Positions 43,068-52,479 of a DNA stretch of 64,000 nucleotides are shown here, piece after piece. Source of the DNA: Dyadobacter fermentans DSM 18053. GTDB lineage: Bacteria; Bacteroidota; Bacteroidia; Cytophagales; Spirosomataceae. The notes beneath the pieces were generated by a model. It was not told the origin of the DNA, made no database searches, and was given only the letters and a program-made list of their open reading frames with translations. The translations under genes were made by a program, and so were the position numbers. Position 1 is the first letter of the stretch, and the number at the start of each line of letters is the position of its first letter. The stretch covers positions 4,503,501 to 4,567,500 of the forward strand of contig NC_013037.1 of the NCBI RefSeq assembly GCF_000023125.1. The letters run 5' to 3'.

Positions 43068-44882
43068 TTGGAACCATTTGTCAAAACCACTAAGAAAAAC
43101 GTCCTGTTCGAAGTTGCATGGGAGGTTTGTAATCAAGTTGGAGGGATATATACTGTCATAAGGACCAAAGTGCCTGCCATGGTGGAAAAGTGGGAGGAAA
43201 ACTACTTTTTGCTGGGCCCTTATTTCGAAAAGAAAGCGTCTTCCGAATTTGAGCAGATTCACGACCTGGACGATTCTCCGGCCGGTCGGATCGTCAAGCG
43301 AATGCGCGAAATGGGCTTTGCGGTGTACTACGGCTACTGGCTCGTGACCGGCAAACCGCGCGTCGTGCTGTTCGATATCGACAGCATTATGAGCCAGCTC
43401 GATGTGATCAAATTCAACCTTTGGGAAAGAAACCGCATTCCGACAATCAACGTCGAACATCTTGTCAATCAGACGCTTTGTTTCGGAGAACTTGTACGTA
43501 TATTCCTGAAAGAATATGCGGATGAGAATGCGAAACGGGAAGAGATTTTTGCGCAGTTCCACGAATGGATGGCCAGCAGCGGCTTGCCCGAGCTGAAACG
43601 TGAAAATGTGAAAGTTGCCACGACGTTTACCACGCACGCTACCATGCTGGGCCGCTACCTGGCGCAGAATGTCTCAGGTTTTTATAACAAACTGCCGTTC
43701 TTCGACTGGGAACAGGAGGCCAAAAACTATGGCATCGTGGCCCAATGCTCGATCGAGCGCCAGGCCGCGCTGAGCGCACATGTACTCACCACGGTGAGCG
43801 ACGTGACTGCCCGCGAATGCGAGGTGTTCCTCGGCCGCATGCCCGACCTCGTCACGCCCAATGGCCTCAACGTGGTGCGTTTCCAGGCGGTCCACGAGTT
43901 CCAGAACCTGCATTTGAAGCACAAAGAGCGCATTCACGAGTTCGTAATGGGGCATTTCTTTCCCAGCTACTCTTTCGACCTCGACAAAACGCTGTACTTT
44001 TTCACCTCTGGCCGCTATGAGTATTCCAATAAAGGTTACGACCTCACGCTGGAAGCCCTGGCGCGCCTGAACTGGAAAATGGTACAGGCCAATATGGACA
44101 TGACGGTAGTGATGTTCATCGTCACCAAGCAGCCATACACGTCGGTGAACCCTGATGTGCTGCAATCCCGCGCGGTGCTAAATGAGTTGCAGGAAACGTG
44201 TACGGCCATTGAAAAGGAAGTGGGCGAAAAGCTCTTCCTCGCGACGGCATCCGGCACCGACCATAAAATGCCCGATCTAAACGAATTTGTCGACGAATAT
44301 TGGCGCCTGCGCCTCCGCCGGACGATCCAAAGCTGGAAAACCGACAAGTTGCCGGCATTCGTGACCCACGATTTGAAGCAGGAGGACGGCATTACCGATT
44401 TCTGCAAGCGCGCCAACCTCGTCAACAACGAGCGCGACCGCGTGAAGATCGTTTATCACCCGGATTTCATCGCATCTACGAACCCATTGTTCGGTCTGGA
44501 TTACGGTCAATTTGTACGCGGCTGCCATCTGGGCGTTTTCCCGAGCTACTACGAACCCTGGGGTTACACGCCGTTGGAATGCGTCGTCCGCGGCGTGCCA
44601 ACGGTCACCAGCGACCTCTCCGGCTTCGGCGATTACATCATGCAAATCATGCGTGACTACGAAAACCGGGGCATTTACGTGATCAACCGCAAATCCCAGA
44701 ATTTCTCGCAAGCCGCTGACCAGCTCGCCGACATCCTCTTCAAATTCGTCCGCATGCAACGCCGCGACCGCATCATGCAGCGCAACCGCGTCGAGAATAT
44801 CTCGGATGTTTTCGACTGGATGAATTTGCGGTCTTACTACGATACGGCGCACGATTTGGCTGCGAAGCGGAGGAAACCTTGA
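43068..44882 (+). CDS. Glycogen synthase of the eukaryotic GT3 family
   Basis: A 604-residue retaining glucosyltransferase. It follows animal/fungal glycogen synthase, not bacterial GlgA. The blocks V-L-F-E-V-A-W-E-V-C-N-Q-V-G-G-I-Y-T-V, Q-F-H-E-W-M-A, T-F-T-T-H-A-T-M-L-G-R-Y-L, P-D-L-V-T-P-N-G-L-N-V, L-Y-F-F-T-S-G-R-Y-E-Y-S-N-K-G and H-L-G-V-F-P-S-Y-Y-E-P-W-G-Y-T-P-L-E all align with GYS. The catalytic E-P-W-G-Y-T-P-L-E is near residue 500. The regulatory phosphorylation tails of the animal enzyme are absent. The start must be TTG 43068: an in-frame TGA stands one codon upstream and conserved sequence begins at residue 11. It would extend glycogen from UDP-glucose. Confidence 0.92.
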   Translation: MEPFVKTTKKNVLFEVAWEVCNQVGGIYTVIRTKVPAMVEKWEENYFLLGPYFEKKASSEFEQIHDLDDSPAGRIVKRMREMGFAVYYGYWLVTGKPRVVLFDIDSIMSQLDVIKFNLWERNRIPTINVEHLVNQTLCFGELVRIFLKEYADENAKREEIFAQFHEWMASSGLPELKRENVKVATTFTTHATMLGRYLAQNVSGFYNKLPFFDWEQEAKNYGIVAQCSIERQAALSAHVLTTVSDVTARECEVFLGRMPDLVTPNGLNVVRFQAVHEFQNLHLKHKERIHEFVMGHFFPSYSFDLDKTLYFFTSGRYEYSNKGYDLTLEALARLNWKMVQANMDMTVVMFIVTKQPYTSVNPDVLQSRAVLNELQETCTAIEKEVGEKLFLATASGTDHKMPDLNEFVDEYWRLRLRRTIQSWKTDKLPAFVTHDLKQEDGITDFCKRANLVNNERDRVKIVYHPDFIASTNPLFGLDYGQFVRGCHLGVFPSYYEPWGYTPLECVVRGVPTVTSDLSGFGDYIMQIMRDYENRGIYVINRKSQNFSQAADQLADILFKFVRMQRRDRIMQRNRVENISDVFDWMNLRSYYDTAHDLAAKRRKP

Positions 44883-44905
44883 TAAAAACTTGGGGGCCTT
44901 TATAA

Positions 44906-44949
44906 AAGCGAAAAGCCTGGTAAATGTGAATTCACCAAGCTTTTCGCTT
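44906..44949. terminator. Terminator after the glycogen synthase gene
   Basis: A 16-bp stem with one mismatch (44906-44921 with 44934-44949) and a 12-nt loop, flanked by A and T runs on both sides. Confidence 0.75.
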
Positions 44950-44954
44950 AAAAT

Positions 44955-45376
44955 TTACGCTTCCAGGATGGAAACTATATCATTATAAATCTTGAAGTTC
45001 CGATCTGCGGAAACGATAGACATTCTTTCCGAAAATGCAGTTGCCAGAATAAGTCTATCGAACGGATCGCGGTGTGCTTCATCCAAAGGAATGGCTTGTA
45101 GGCATCAATATGTGCTGCTGAAATTGGTATTAACCCAAAACCATCTGCAAGAATCACTTTCTCTAATTCATTAATCGAAATCGGCAGTTCAGGGAGCTTG
45201 CCGATCTTTTGCTTGATAGCGATTTCCAGAAGGCTTACATGGGAAATAAATATTGCGTCCGTTGAGAGCAGGTTTAGTGTACTTGTCGATAATCTTGAAG
45301 GCGAAGTGAGTGCCCAGATGAGCACCTGAGTACAATTTAAACAACTAAAAGTATCCGCTGACCTCTTGATTTTCAT
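44955..45376 (-). pseudogene. Frameshifted PIN-domain (VapC-like) toxin gene
   Basis: Read on the minus strand, V-L-I-W-A-L-T-S-P-S-R-L, then I-F-I-S-H-V-S-L-L-E-I-A-I-K-Q-K-I-G-K-L and I-P-I-S-A-A-H-I-D-A-Y-K follow the PIN-domain pattern. After A-Y-K the frame is lost (around 45091-45097, apparently one base missing). The expected I-P-L-D-E-A-H-R-D-P-F-D-R-L-I-L-A-T-A and S-I-V-S-A-D continue in another frame to TAA at 44957-44955. At the N terminus the D-T-H motif is replaced by N-C-T-Q, losing the first catalytic Asp. No antitoxin gene lies upstream. The gene is dead twice over. Confidence 0.8.
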
Positions 45377-45432
45377 CAGACAGCCATTTATAGGACTATG
45401 TATCTGAACCGTTTATCATAACACGAATCATT

Positions 45433-46599
45433 TCATTTCACCAGCCTCTCCAAATGCCCTGCTAGCGTCCCGATGCTACATACCACCACGTTTTCCCGCA
45501 TGTTGTAATCCTCGGCAGAGGGCGTCACTACTAGCAATGGCGGATTGCCGAGGTCTTCCTGGGCTAATGTATTCCCTCTGCTCAGTACCGGGCTATTGGT
45601 ATATTTGATTTCAATTGCAACCTTTACATTGTTCCCTTTCACTAGCACCAAGTCCAGCTCTGCGCCGTCCTGCGTGCGGTAGAAATAGGGCTGAATATTG
45701 TAAGGCAGGCCAGCGATCACTTGCTGGATAACATAACCCTCCCATGAGTTGCCAAGCAGAATATTCCCGGCCAGTTCTTCGGAATCCGTAATTCCGGCCA
45801 GTGAATGGAGCATTCCGCTATCACGAATGTAGAGTTTCGGAGTTTTGACCAACCTCTTGCTGATGTTCACAAACCATGGTTGGAGCCTTCGGATCAGGAA
45901 CGCGTTTTCCAGGTAACCCAGGTAGTTTTGAACCGTTGGAACACTGATTTTAAGCGAATTGGCCAGTTGCGATACATTCAGCAGGCTTCCATGCACACTT
46001 ACGAGCATGTTCATAAGCAGCCGCATGTCGCGTGGATTGGCAGGAATGCCCAGCAATGGCAGATCCCTTTCGAGATAAGTACTGATAAAATCCCCCATTT
46101 TCCGGAAAGCAGAATTGTCGGACGTTGCTTGCAGAACATCCGGGAAGCCGCCACGTAGCCAATGTTGACGGTACACAATCTGATTTTTCACTTCTTCGAG
46201 CGTTAACGGGTGCAGTTCCAGGTAAGATATACGCCCTGCCAACGTCTCCGAGCTATTTTTGAGCAGATCCGGCGAGGCCGAACCAAGCAATACAAATCGA
46301 CCGGGAATTCGTTTTTTATCAATTAAGGATCTTAGAAGAGGGAAAAGCGAGGGCATGCGCTGGATTTCGTCGATGATGATGGTAGAATCCTTTCTTTCTC
46401 CAAGATACAATTCAGCATCGCGGAGTCTGTTGAGGTCCGTGTCCGATTCAAGGTCGAGGTAAATGCTTGGGTTCGGAAACTGGGCGGTCAATTGCTTGAC
46501 GAGCGTTGTTTTCCCTACCTGCCTTGGCCCCAGTAATGCTACTGCCGGCGTATCGCTTACCAGCTCTGTGAGCTCCTTTTCAATCGTTCGCGAAAACAT
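45433..46599 (-). CDS. AAA-type ATPase with DUF4143 domain
   Basis: A 388-residue protein. Walker A is G-P-R-Q-V-G-K-T-T (about 24-32), Walker B T-I-I-I-D-E-I-Q (about 75-82), and sensor-1 is in F-V-L-L-G-S-A-S-P. A winged-helix region (L-A-N-S-L-K-I-S-V-P-T-V-Q-N-Y-L) leads into the DUF4143 nuclease-like C terminus, which has E-G-Y-V-I-Q and the A-E-L-D-L-V-L...A-I-E-I-K-Y motif of the PD-(D/E)xK fold. Such genes are widespread and often multi-copy in bacteria; their function is unsettled, with links to defence or DNA processing suggested. It stands alone next to the PIN pseudogene. Confidence 0.9.
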   Translation of the reverse strand: MFSRTIEKELTELVSDTPAVALLGPRQVGKTTLVKQLTAQFPNPSIYLDLESDTDLNRLRDAELYLGERKDSTIIIDEIQRMPSLFPLLRSLIDKKRIPGRFVLLGSASPDLLKNSSETLAGRISYLELHPLTLEEVKNQIVYRQHWLRGGFPDVLQATSDNSAFRKMGDFISTYLERDLPLLGIPANPRDMRLLMNMLVSVHGSLLNVSQLANSLKISVPTVQNYLGYLENAFLIRRLQPWFVNISKRLVKTPKLYIRDSGMLHSLAGITDSEELAGNILLGNSWEGYVIQQVIAGLPYNIQPYFYRTQDGAELDLVLVKGNNVKVAIEIKYTNSPVLSRGNTLAQEDLGNPPLLVVTPSAEDYNMRENVVVCSIGTLAGHLERLVK

Positions 46600-46768
46600 A
46601 ATTAGAGATTAAGCCCGTTATTTTAAAGTACGATTTAAAAATACCGGTATTAATTTTGAAATCCTAATGGGTAAATGGGTGCTTAAAACAATCCTTGCAA
46701 CCCATCCGCTTGCATTCCTGAAAATTTTCAACACCTTCACCACACGATTTTTACCAATAACTATTACA

Positions 46769-47605
46769 ATGAATTACATCGAACTGGATTTGAAAGTGGA
46801 CCCCGAGTTTTCGGAGATATTGATGGCGGAGCTGGGCGAGGCGGGGTTTGAGTCGTTTGTAGAGACGGACGAGGGATTGCTCGCCTACATTCAGGAGGGC
46901 GATTTTGATGAACAGGCTATCCATGATTTAACGGCCAAATACCTGGATTTAACGACAATAGCCGCAACATGGAAATCGTTAGAGAGAAGAAACTGGAACG
47001 AGGAGTGGGAAAAAAGCTACGAGCCGATCGAGGTGGGTGACCAGGTGCGCGTGCGGGCAACGTTTCATGAGCCCGATCCCTCTTTTAAATACGATTTGCT
47101 GATCCAGCCCAAAATGTCGTTCGGCACAGGGCATCACGAAACGACCTGGCTGGTCATGAACGAGCAACTCAGCCTGCCGCACGAACGTCTTTCGATCATG
47201 GATGTAGGCTGCGGGACGGGAATTCTGGCGATTTTGGCACATAAACTGGGCGCTTCGCATCTGCTGGGCTTCGATATCGACGAATGGGCCGTGGAAAATA
47301 CCCGGGAAAACTTTGCGATGAATGCGCTTCCCGACGATTCCGAGGTGTTTCAGGGCACAATCCAGGACGTTCCGCAGGAGAAGGTGTTTGGCGGAGTGCT
47401 GGCCAATATCAACCGGAACATCCTGCTGGCGGAAATCCCGGCGTACGTGCAGCACCTCGCACCCGGCGGCTGGCTCGTTACCAGCGGTTTTTACGAAACC
47501 GATCAGGCCGATATTGAAAAATGCGCCGCCGAAAACGGCTTGAAAAAGCTCAGATCGAATACCCGCAACCAATGGGCAACCGTTGTTTTTGAAAAGATCA
47601 AATAG
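46769..47605 (+). CDS. prmA: Ribosomal protein L11 methyltransferase
   Basis: A 278-residue SAM-dependent enzyme that trimethylates L11. The start is ATG 46769 (MNYIELDLKVDPEFSEILMA), matching the N-terminal L11-recognition domain; in-frame codons upstream carry unrelated sequence. Motifs are W-N-E-E-W-E-K-S-Y, P-K-M-S-F-G-T-G-H-H-E-T-T and the SAM loop D-V-G-C-G-T-G-I-L-A-I. G-F-D-I-D-E-W-A-V-E-N and V-L-A-N-I-N-R-N-I-L-L complete it, the last being the typical N-I block. It is followed after 37 bp by a very large exported protein gene; coexpression is possible. Confidence 0.95.
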   Translation: MNYIELDLKVDPEFSEILMAELGEAGFESFVETDEGLLAYIQEGDFDEQAIHDLTAKYLDLTTIAATWKSLERRNWNEEWEKSYEPIEVGDQVRVRATFHEPDPSFKYDLLIQPKMSFGTGHHETTWLVMNEQLSLPHERLSIMDVGCGTGILAILAHKLGASHLLGFDIDEWAVENTRENFAMNALPDDSEVFQGTIQDVPQEKVFGGVLANINRNILLAEIPAYVQHLAPGGWLVTSGFYETDQADIEKCAAENGLKKLRSNTRNQWATVVFEKIK

Positions 47606-47642
47606 AAAAATAGCTATTGCTGAAAGCTAACAGCTACAAACC

Positions 47643-50600
47643 ATGAAGATACTTCGCCTTGCATTACTGCTCTACCTGCTGACTTTTATCGGGAAAAATG
47701 CAACCGCCCAGGGCATTAAACTCGCCGACGACCCCGCGCAGTTTATCACCCAGCTCCGCAAAATGATGGACGGTAGCCGAAATCCGCAGTTTATCCGCCC
47801 GGCCGTCCAGCTCGACAGTATCTGGATGTCGGGGTTCAATGCGCAGCAGCAGGCGAAATTCATCGGGATTGTTAAAACGCAGGTTGCAAAAGGGCAAAAA
47901 GGAGGCGCATTGATGGCCTTGCTGATCCGCAACACACAGGCTCTCGCCAAAAAGTCGCCCGAAAAACTCGACGGCTTCCTGGATGCGGTCCAAAACGCCG
48001 GCGAAAAGTACGACGCCAAGACGTTCCAGAAGATGCTGCAAGTGAATTTGCCCATCACGGAAAGCAACAAGCTCTACGGAAGCAATTACAACACCCTTTA
48101 TCTGCTCAGCGGCGATTTCAAATACCGCTTCGACGACAAGGCCGACTCCACCGTGACAAAGGAAACGGAGGCCGCCAACGACGGCTGGAACACGCCGGTG
48201 GATTCGAATTACGTGATCGCGCCTGCGAAGTCGGCGCCGCTGCCGGTGATTGCCGGACCGTTGCTGGACCTCGAAAATGCCACATTTGCGATGGTAGCAG
48301 GCGGTGATTCCGTCGTTTTCGGTCCTGCGAGCGGCAGTGTTTCGCTCCGGGATGGGGTATTTGTAGGCAAAACCGGCAAGTTTACCTGGCAAACGGCCGG
48401 GGATTCCACTATTTACGCGGATCTGGACGCCTATACTTTCAATATCAATCAGCCCAGGCTTCTGGCGGAAAACACCACGCTACATTCCGATAATTACCTG
48501 GCCGCGCCGATCAAAGGAACATTGGAATACCGCGGTATCAAACGCATTAAGGGCCAGCCGGCACAATATCCGCGCTTCGTTTCGAATGATATTGATGCCA
48601 AATTGAAAGATACGCGCAAGAACATCGACTACCAGGGCGGCTATTCGCTCATCGGCCTCGACCGGTACAGCTCGGCGCTCAATGATAAATATTCGACGAT
48701 CAAGGTCCGGTATCAGGAAAAACCCGCATTTACCGTACGCAGCAAGCGTTTTGCGTTGAAAGACTCTGTTTTTACAGCCAATTTCGCATTGTATTCAATG
48801 CCTTTGGGGGCCGATTCGCTGGTGCATCCGGGAGTTACATTTAAATACAATGACGACGAAGGCCTTGTGATGCTGGGCAGGATGGACAAAACCGACTATG
48901 GCCCGCTGCCTTACAAGGATTCTTACCACAAAATGAACATCTGGTCGCAAGCCATGCGCTGGCGCTTCCCGACCGATAAAGTGGAATTTTTGCGCATTAA
49001 CGGGAAAACCGAAGTGCCCGTGCGCCTCGAATCGGTGGATTATTTCAAAAAGGAGCGTTTCAGGGAGATTGCCAAGGAATATGGCTTTCAGCCGCTGATT
49101 ATGGCTGCCAGTTATGCCCAAACCACCAAGAAAACCTCGTTCCTGCCGGAGGAGCTTGCCAAAAAGTTTAATCAAAAGCCTGTTATCATCCGCAATGCGC
49201 TGCAACGGCTCGCGCTCGACGACTATTTCGTGTACAATAAAGAAACGGATGAATATGCATTGAGCAAAAAAGGCGTGATGTACGTGCTGGCGAACATGGA
49301 TAAGGCCGACTATGACAATTTCCAGGTCAGCGGGCAGTTTGCAGCCAACGACGAAGTAGCCAATGCGACCATTTACCTGCCCGACACGATGCTGACCGTG
49401 CTGGGCGTTTCCCGGTTTATCGTCAGCGATTCCCTGAAAATTTACGCCGTGCCTTCCGACAAGAAGCTCATCATCGGCAAAAACCGCAATTTCACGCTCA
49501 ACGGGCAAATGGTGGCGTCGAACTACCAGTTCCGCGGGCAGAATATCAAGTTTGATTACAACCAGTTTTTCGTAAACGTCGCACCATCTGACTCCATTAC
49601 TTTCACGCCCCGCGACAAATTTGCCAAAGGCCAGAAAGGTGAAGTAGGCGGGCACGTGAAATACGAAAAGGGAGGTACGTTTTACCTCAGCGACCCTAAA
49701 AACAAGTCGGGTATCCAGAAAGGCATTAAAAAATCCCCCCGGCTCGTCGTCCCGGACGGCATGATCGTCTATTTCGACCAGCCCGAACGCGGGACGGTGC
49801 TTTACCCGCGGGAAGTGTTTTTCAAGATTCCCAAAATCGATATGGACGGCCTCGACCAGCGTGATGTGATTTTCGAGGGTACATTTAATTCCAACGGCAT
49901 CATCCCGCCAATTCAGACGATTTTGAAAAGCATGCCCGATAACTCGCTCGGTTTCGACTACAAGCCACCGGTTACCGACATGAAACTGTACGAAGGCAAA
50001 GCATTGGCGAAATTTACCGACACGCTCACAATGGACAACAGCGGTTTGCATTCCAAAGCCATCTTAAAATACCTCTCAGCCACAATGCCCGCTAAAAATG
50101 TGCTGCTAACCGCTGACTCATTAATGGCAACCGGAGAAACAGCGAGCATTAAGGAAGCGACCATCGGCAAAGGCTACTTCCCGGCGGTGGCTTTGAAAGA
50201 CTATGCATTGAAATGGTATCCCAATTCCGACAGCATGCTGATCAACACCACCGGTAAATCATTCGCATTCCACCAGGGCACTACAAACCTCGAAGGGGGC
50301 CTGCTCCTGCGCTCGACGGGATTGTACGGAAACGGCAAGCTGAAACGTGCTGATTCTGAGCTCACTTCACCGGAAATCAAATTCAATAAGGATGGATTTT
50401 TGGCTAATAAGTCGGAATTCGCCATTAATAGCGGCGATGCGAAGTCTACCAAGAAGCTGCTGACCGGCAACAATGTCAATATCGATTTCAACTTCAAAAC
50501 CGGCATTGCCAATTTCGTGACCGACGAATCGGGCTTTGGGAGTGATTCTTCGGGTATGCAAATCCCGACAGCCTCCTACCAGACGCTCATCGGAAGCGCC

Positions 50601-52325
50601 AAATGGGACATGACGAAGAAGACGATCCTCATGAAAGGCCTGGGCGAAACATCGTCCTACACCTCCACCGACCCCGACCAGGAAGGGCTGACGTTTAACG
50701 GCTCGGAAGCGATTTACGACATTGAAAAAGTGACGCTGAACATCAAGGGCGTGCCTTACATTCAGACCGCCGACGTGAAAATCATCCCCAACGGCGGCAT
50801 GGTTGCCGTAGACAGCAAGGGCAAAATCGTTCCCCTGAAAAAAGCGCGCATTGAAATAGACACGCTGAACGTATCACACCACCTGCGCGACGCCGATATC
50901 CGCATCGATTCCCGCAACCATTTCGAAGGCTCGGCTACTTACCAGTACATTACAGCGCGGAAAGACACTTTTAACATCAAAATGCAGAATTTCGAACTCG
51001 TGGAAGTAGGCGCGGGCGAGGAAGGCAAGCGAAAGGCAAAGGATGGCAATCCATCGGCTGGCGTGAAATATTACACGACAGCACGGGCAGACATTAAGGA
51101 GGCCGAAAACCTGTTCCTTTCGCCGCGCATTCAGTACAAGGGCGCCATCAATCTCGTAGCCTATGAGCCGTCGCTGAAACTGGATGGTTTTGTGAAACCG
51201 GTGATCAAATACCGGAAAGATTTTCAGAGCTCGTGGATCGTTTACCAGGATTCTCCCGGCGAATCGGTTTCCATTAAAATCAATAAAGACCTCAAAAACG
51301 AGCACGAAATCCCGCTTTCCGTGGGCTTGCATTACAATGAGGCCAAAGGAATGTACATGAGCTTCTTGTCGCCGAAGGATTCGGACGGTGACGAGGACAT
51401 TTACCAGGCACAGGGCAACCTGAGCTACGACGAGGACGCCAAAGCTTTCCGCGTGAACCCGCCACCGGGCGCCGACGGCCTGATCGACGAAGGAAATGCA
51501 TTGACATTCGACGATAAAACCGGCCTCGCCACCTTCGCAGGGCCATTCAAACTGATGCAGGCCAACTGGCTGCAAACCGTGGGCAGCGCCGAAGTGCAGG
51601 TGGATAGCTCGAAATTCCGGTTCAATACCATGCTGCTTTTCAATGCGCCGGCGCTGACGCCCATCGCGCCGACATTGACTGCGAAAATCGTTGAAACGAA
51701 CCTGGCAGAATCGAATAGCAGCGCCGCCGATGACGACGCCGACCAGCTGAACCGCAAACTTTCCGCATTGATCGGCCCAAAAGGCGTTGATGCCTATATG
51801 AAACTGACGGCCAGTGGCTACAAACCGATTTTCGAAGCGTCGCCGCTGCTGGATATGCCGATGGTGCTTTCGAACGTGAACCTGCATTGGTCGCCTGTGC
51901 ATAATGCATACTACTCACAGGGGCCGATCGGGGTGTCGCATTTCGGGCGCAACAATATCAATGCGCAAATGACCGGCGTGCTCGAACTGCGCCGCGGTGT
52001 GGAAGGCGACGAGTTCAGCCTGTACCTCGAAGCTTCGCCGGATGTCTGGTACTATTTCGATCTCAAAGCGGGCGAGCTGGGCGTCGTTTCATCGATGCTG
52101 GATTTCAATGACGAGATCGTCGCGAAGTCTAAAAACGTGAAATCCAAGGACATGACTCTGGTAAGCATTGGAACTGAAGAGAAGGATATGTTTGTTAACC
52201 GCTTCGATGACTTCTATCAGCCTGCCTTGAAGAAAGCGAAGCTCGTGAAAACTGCGAAGAAGAAGGCGGCACCCTCCCAAGCCGAAGAAAAGAAGAAAAA
52301 AGCGGAACCTACCGAAGGATTCTAA
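47643..52325 (+). CDS. Giant exported protein of unknown function (1560 residues)
   Basis: A 1560-residue protein with a clear signal peptide (about 1-22, ending T-A-Q). Residues 23-160 look helical. Most of the remainder is repeating beta strand with short turns, without obvious long-range sequence repeats and without TM helices. A segment at about 495-560 (F-L-P-E-E-L-A-K-K-F-N, then I-I-R-N-A-L-Q-R-L-A-L-D-D-Y-F-V-Y) reads like a winged helix, odd for an exported protein. The last 30 residues are a Lys/Glu/Ala tail. There is no type IX sorting domain and no barrel signature. Its beta-rich build recalls beta-taco or AsmA/LptD-like envelope proteins, but I can name no family. Confidence 0.85.
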   Translation: MKILRLALLLYLLTFIGKNATAQGIKLADDPAQFITQLRKMMDGSRNPQFIRPAVQLDSIWMSGFNAQQQAKFIGIVKTQVAKGQKGGALMALLIRNTQALAKKSPEKLDGFLDAVQNAGEKYDAKTFQKMLQVNLPITESNKLYGSNYNTLYLLSGDFKYRFDDKADSTVTKETEAANDGWNTPVDSNYVIAPAKSAPLPVIAGPLLDLENATFAMVAGGDSVVFGPASGSVSLRDGVFVGKTGKFTWQTAGDSTIYADLDAYTFNINQPRLLAENTTLHSDNYLAAPIKGTLEYRGIKRIKGQPAQYPRFVSNDIDAKLKDTRKNIDYQGGYSLIGLDRYSSALNDKYSTIKVRYQEKPAFTVRSKRFALKDSVFTANFALYSMPLGADSLVHPGVTFKYNDDEGLVMLGRMDKTDYGPLPYKDSYHKMNIWSQAMRWRFPTDKVEFLRINGKTEVPVRLESVDYFKKERFREIAKEYGFQPLIMAASYAQTTKKTSFLPEELAKKFNQKPVIIRNALQRLALDDYFVYNKETDEYALSKKGVMYVLANMDKADYDNFQVSGQFAANDEVANATIYLPDTMLTVLGVSRFIVSDSLKIYAVPSDKKLIIGKNRNFTLNGQMVASNYQFRGQNIKFDYNQFFVNVAPSDSITFTPRDKFAKGQKGEVGGHVKYEKGGTFYLSDPKNKSGIQKGIKKSPRLVVPDGMIVYFDQPERGTVLYPREVFFKIPKIDMDGLDQRDVIFEGTFNSNGIIPPIQTILKSMPDNSLGFDYKPPVTDMKLYEGKALAKFTDTLTMDNSGLHSKAILKYLSATMPAKNVLLTADSLMATGETASIKEATIGKGYFPAVALKDYALKWYPNSDSMLINTTGKSFAFHQGTTNLEGGLLLRSTGLYGNGKLKRADSELTSPEIKFNKDGFLANKSEFAINSGDAKSTKKLLTGNNVNIDFNFKTGIANFVTDESGFGSDSSGMQIPTASYQTLIGSAKWDMTKKTILMKGLGETSSYTSTDPDQEGLTFNGSEAIYDIEKVTLNIKGVPYIQTADVKIIPNGGMVAVDSKGKIVPLKKARIEIDTLNVSHHLRDADIRIDSRNHFEGSATYQYITARKDTFNIKMQNFELVEVGAGEEGKRKAKDGNPSAGVKYYTTARADIKEAENLFLSPRIQYKGAINLVAYEPSLKLDGFVKPVIKYRKDFQSSWIVYQDSPGESVSIKINKDLKNEHEIPLSVGLHYNEAKGMYMSFLSPKDSDGDEDIYQAQGNLSYDEDAKAFRVNPPPGADGLIDEGNALTFDDKTGLATFAGPFKLMQANWLQTVGSAEVQVDSSKFRFNTMLLFNAPALTPIAPTLTAKIVETNLAESNSSAADDDADQLNRKLSALIGPKGVDAYMKLTASGYKPIFEASPLLDMPMVLSNVNLHWSPVHNAYYSQGPIGVSHFGRNNINAQMTGVLELRRGVEGDEFSLYLEASPDVWYYFDLKAGELGVVSSMLDFNDEIVAKSKNVKSKDMTLVSIGTEEKDMFVNRFDDFYQPALKKAKLVKTAKKKAAPSQAEEKKKKAEPTEGF

Positions 52326-52405
52326 TGCCGTTAGTAGCATTTACAATAGTTTCTGCTATTTTTTGAAAAATCATATACATAACCACAGTTTTACAGGCAT
52401 TATGC

Positions 52406-52435
52406 TTGCAAAATCGTTCAAGTGTCGTATTTTTG
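52406..52435 (+). promoter_or_regulatory. Full consensus promoter upstream of plsY
   Basis: TTG (52406-52408), exactly 19 bp, then TATTTTTG (52428-52435) is the Bacteroidota TTG-N19-TAnnTTTG promoter. It lies 44 bp before the ATG at 52480. A second -7 match, TATCTTTG (52461-52468), sits closer without a matching -33. Confidence 0.65.
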
Positions 52436-52479
52436 AGAAAAACTTTTTGTAATTTAAATTTATCTTTGAATAGTACAAA

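Noticed and set aside
48795..50051. Minus-strand frame of 418 codons inside the giant exported protein gene
   Set aside because: The plus-strand frame is continuous for 1560 codons with a signal peptide; the antisense product is His/Val-rich and featureless.
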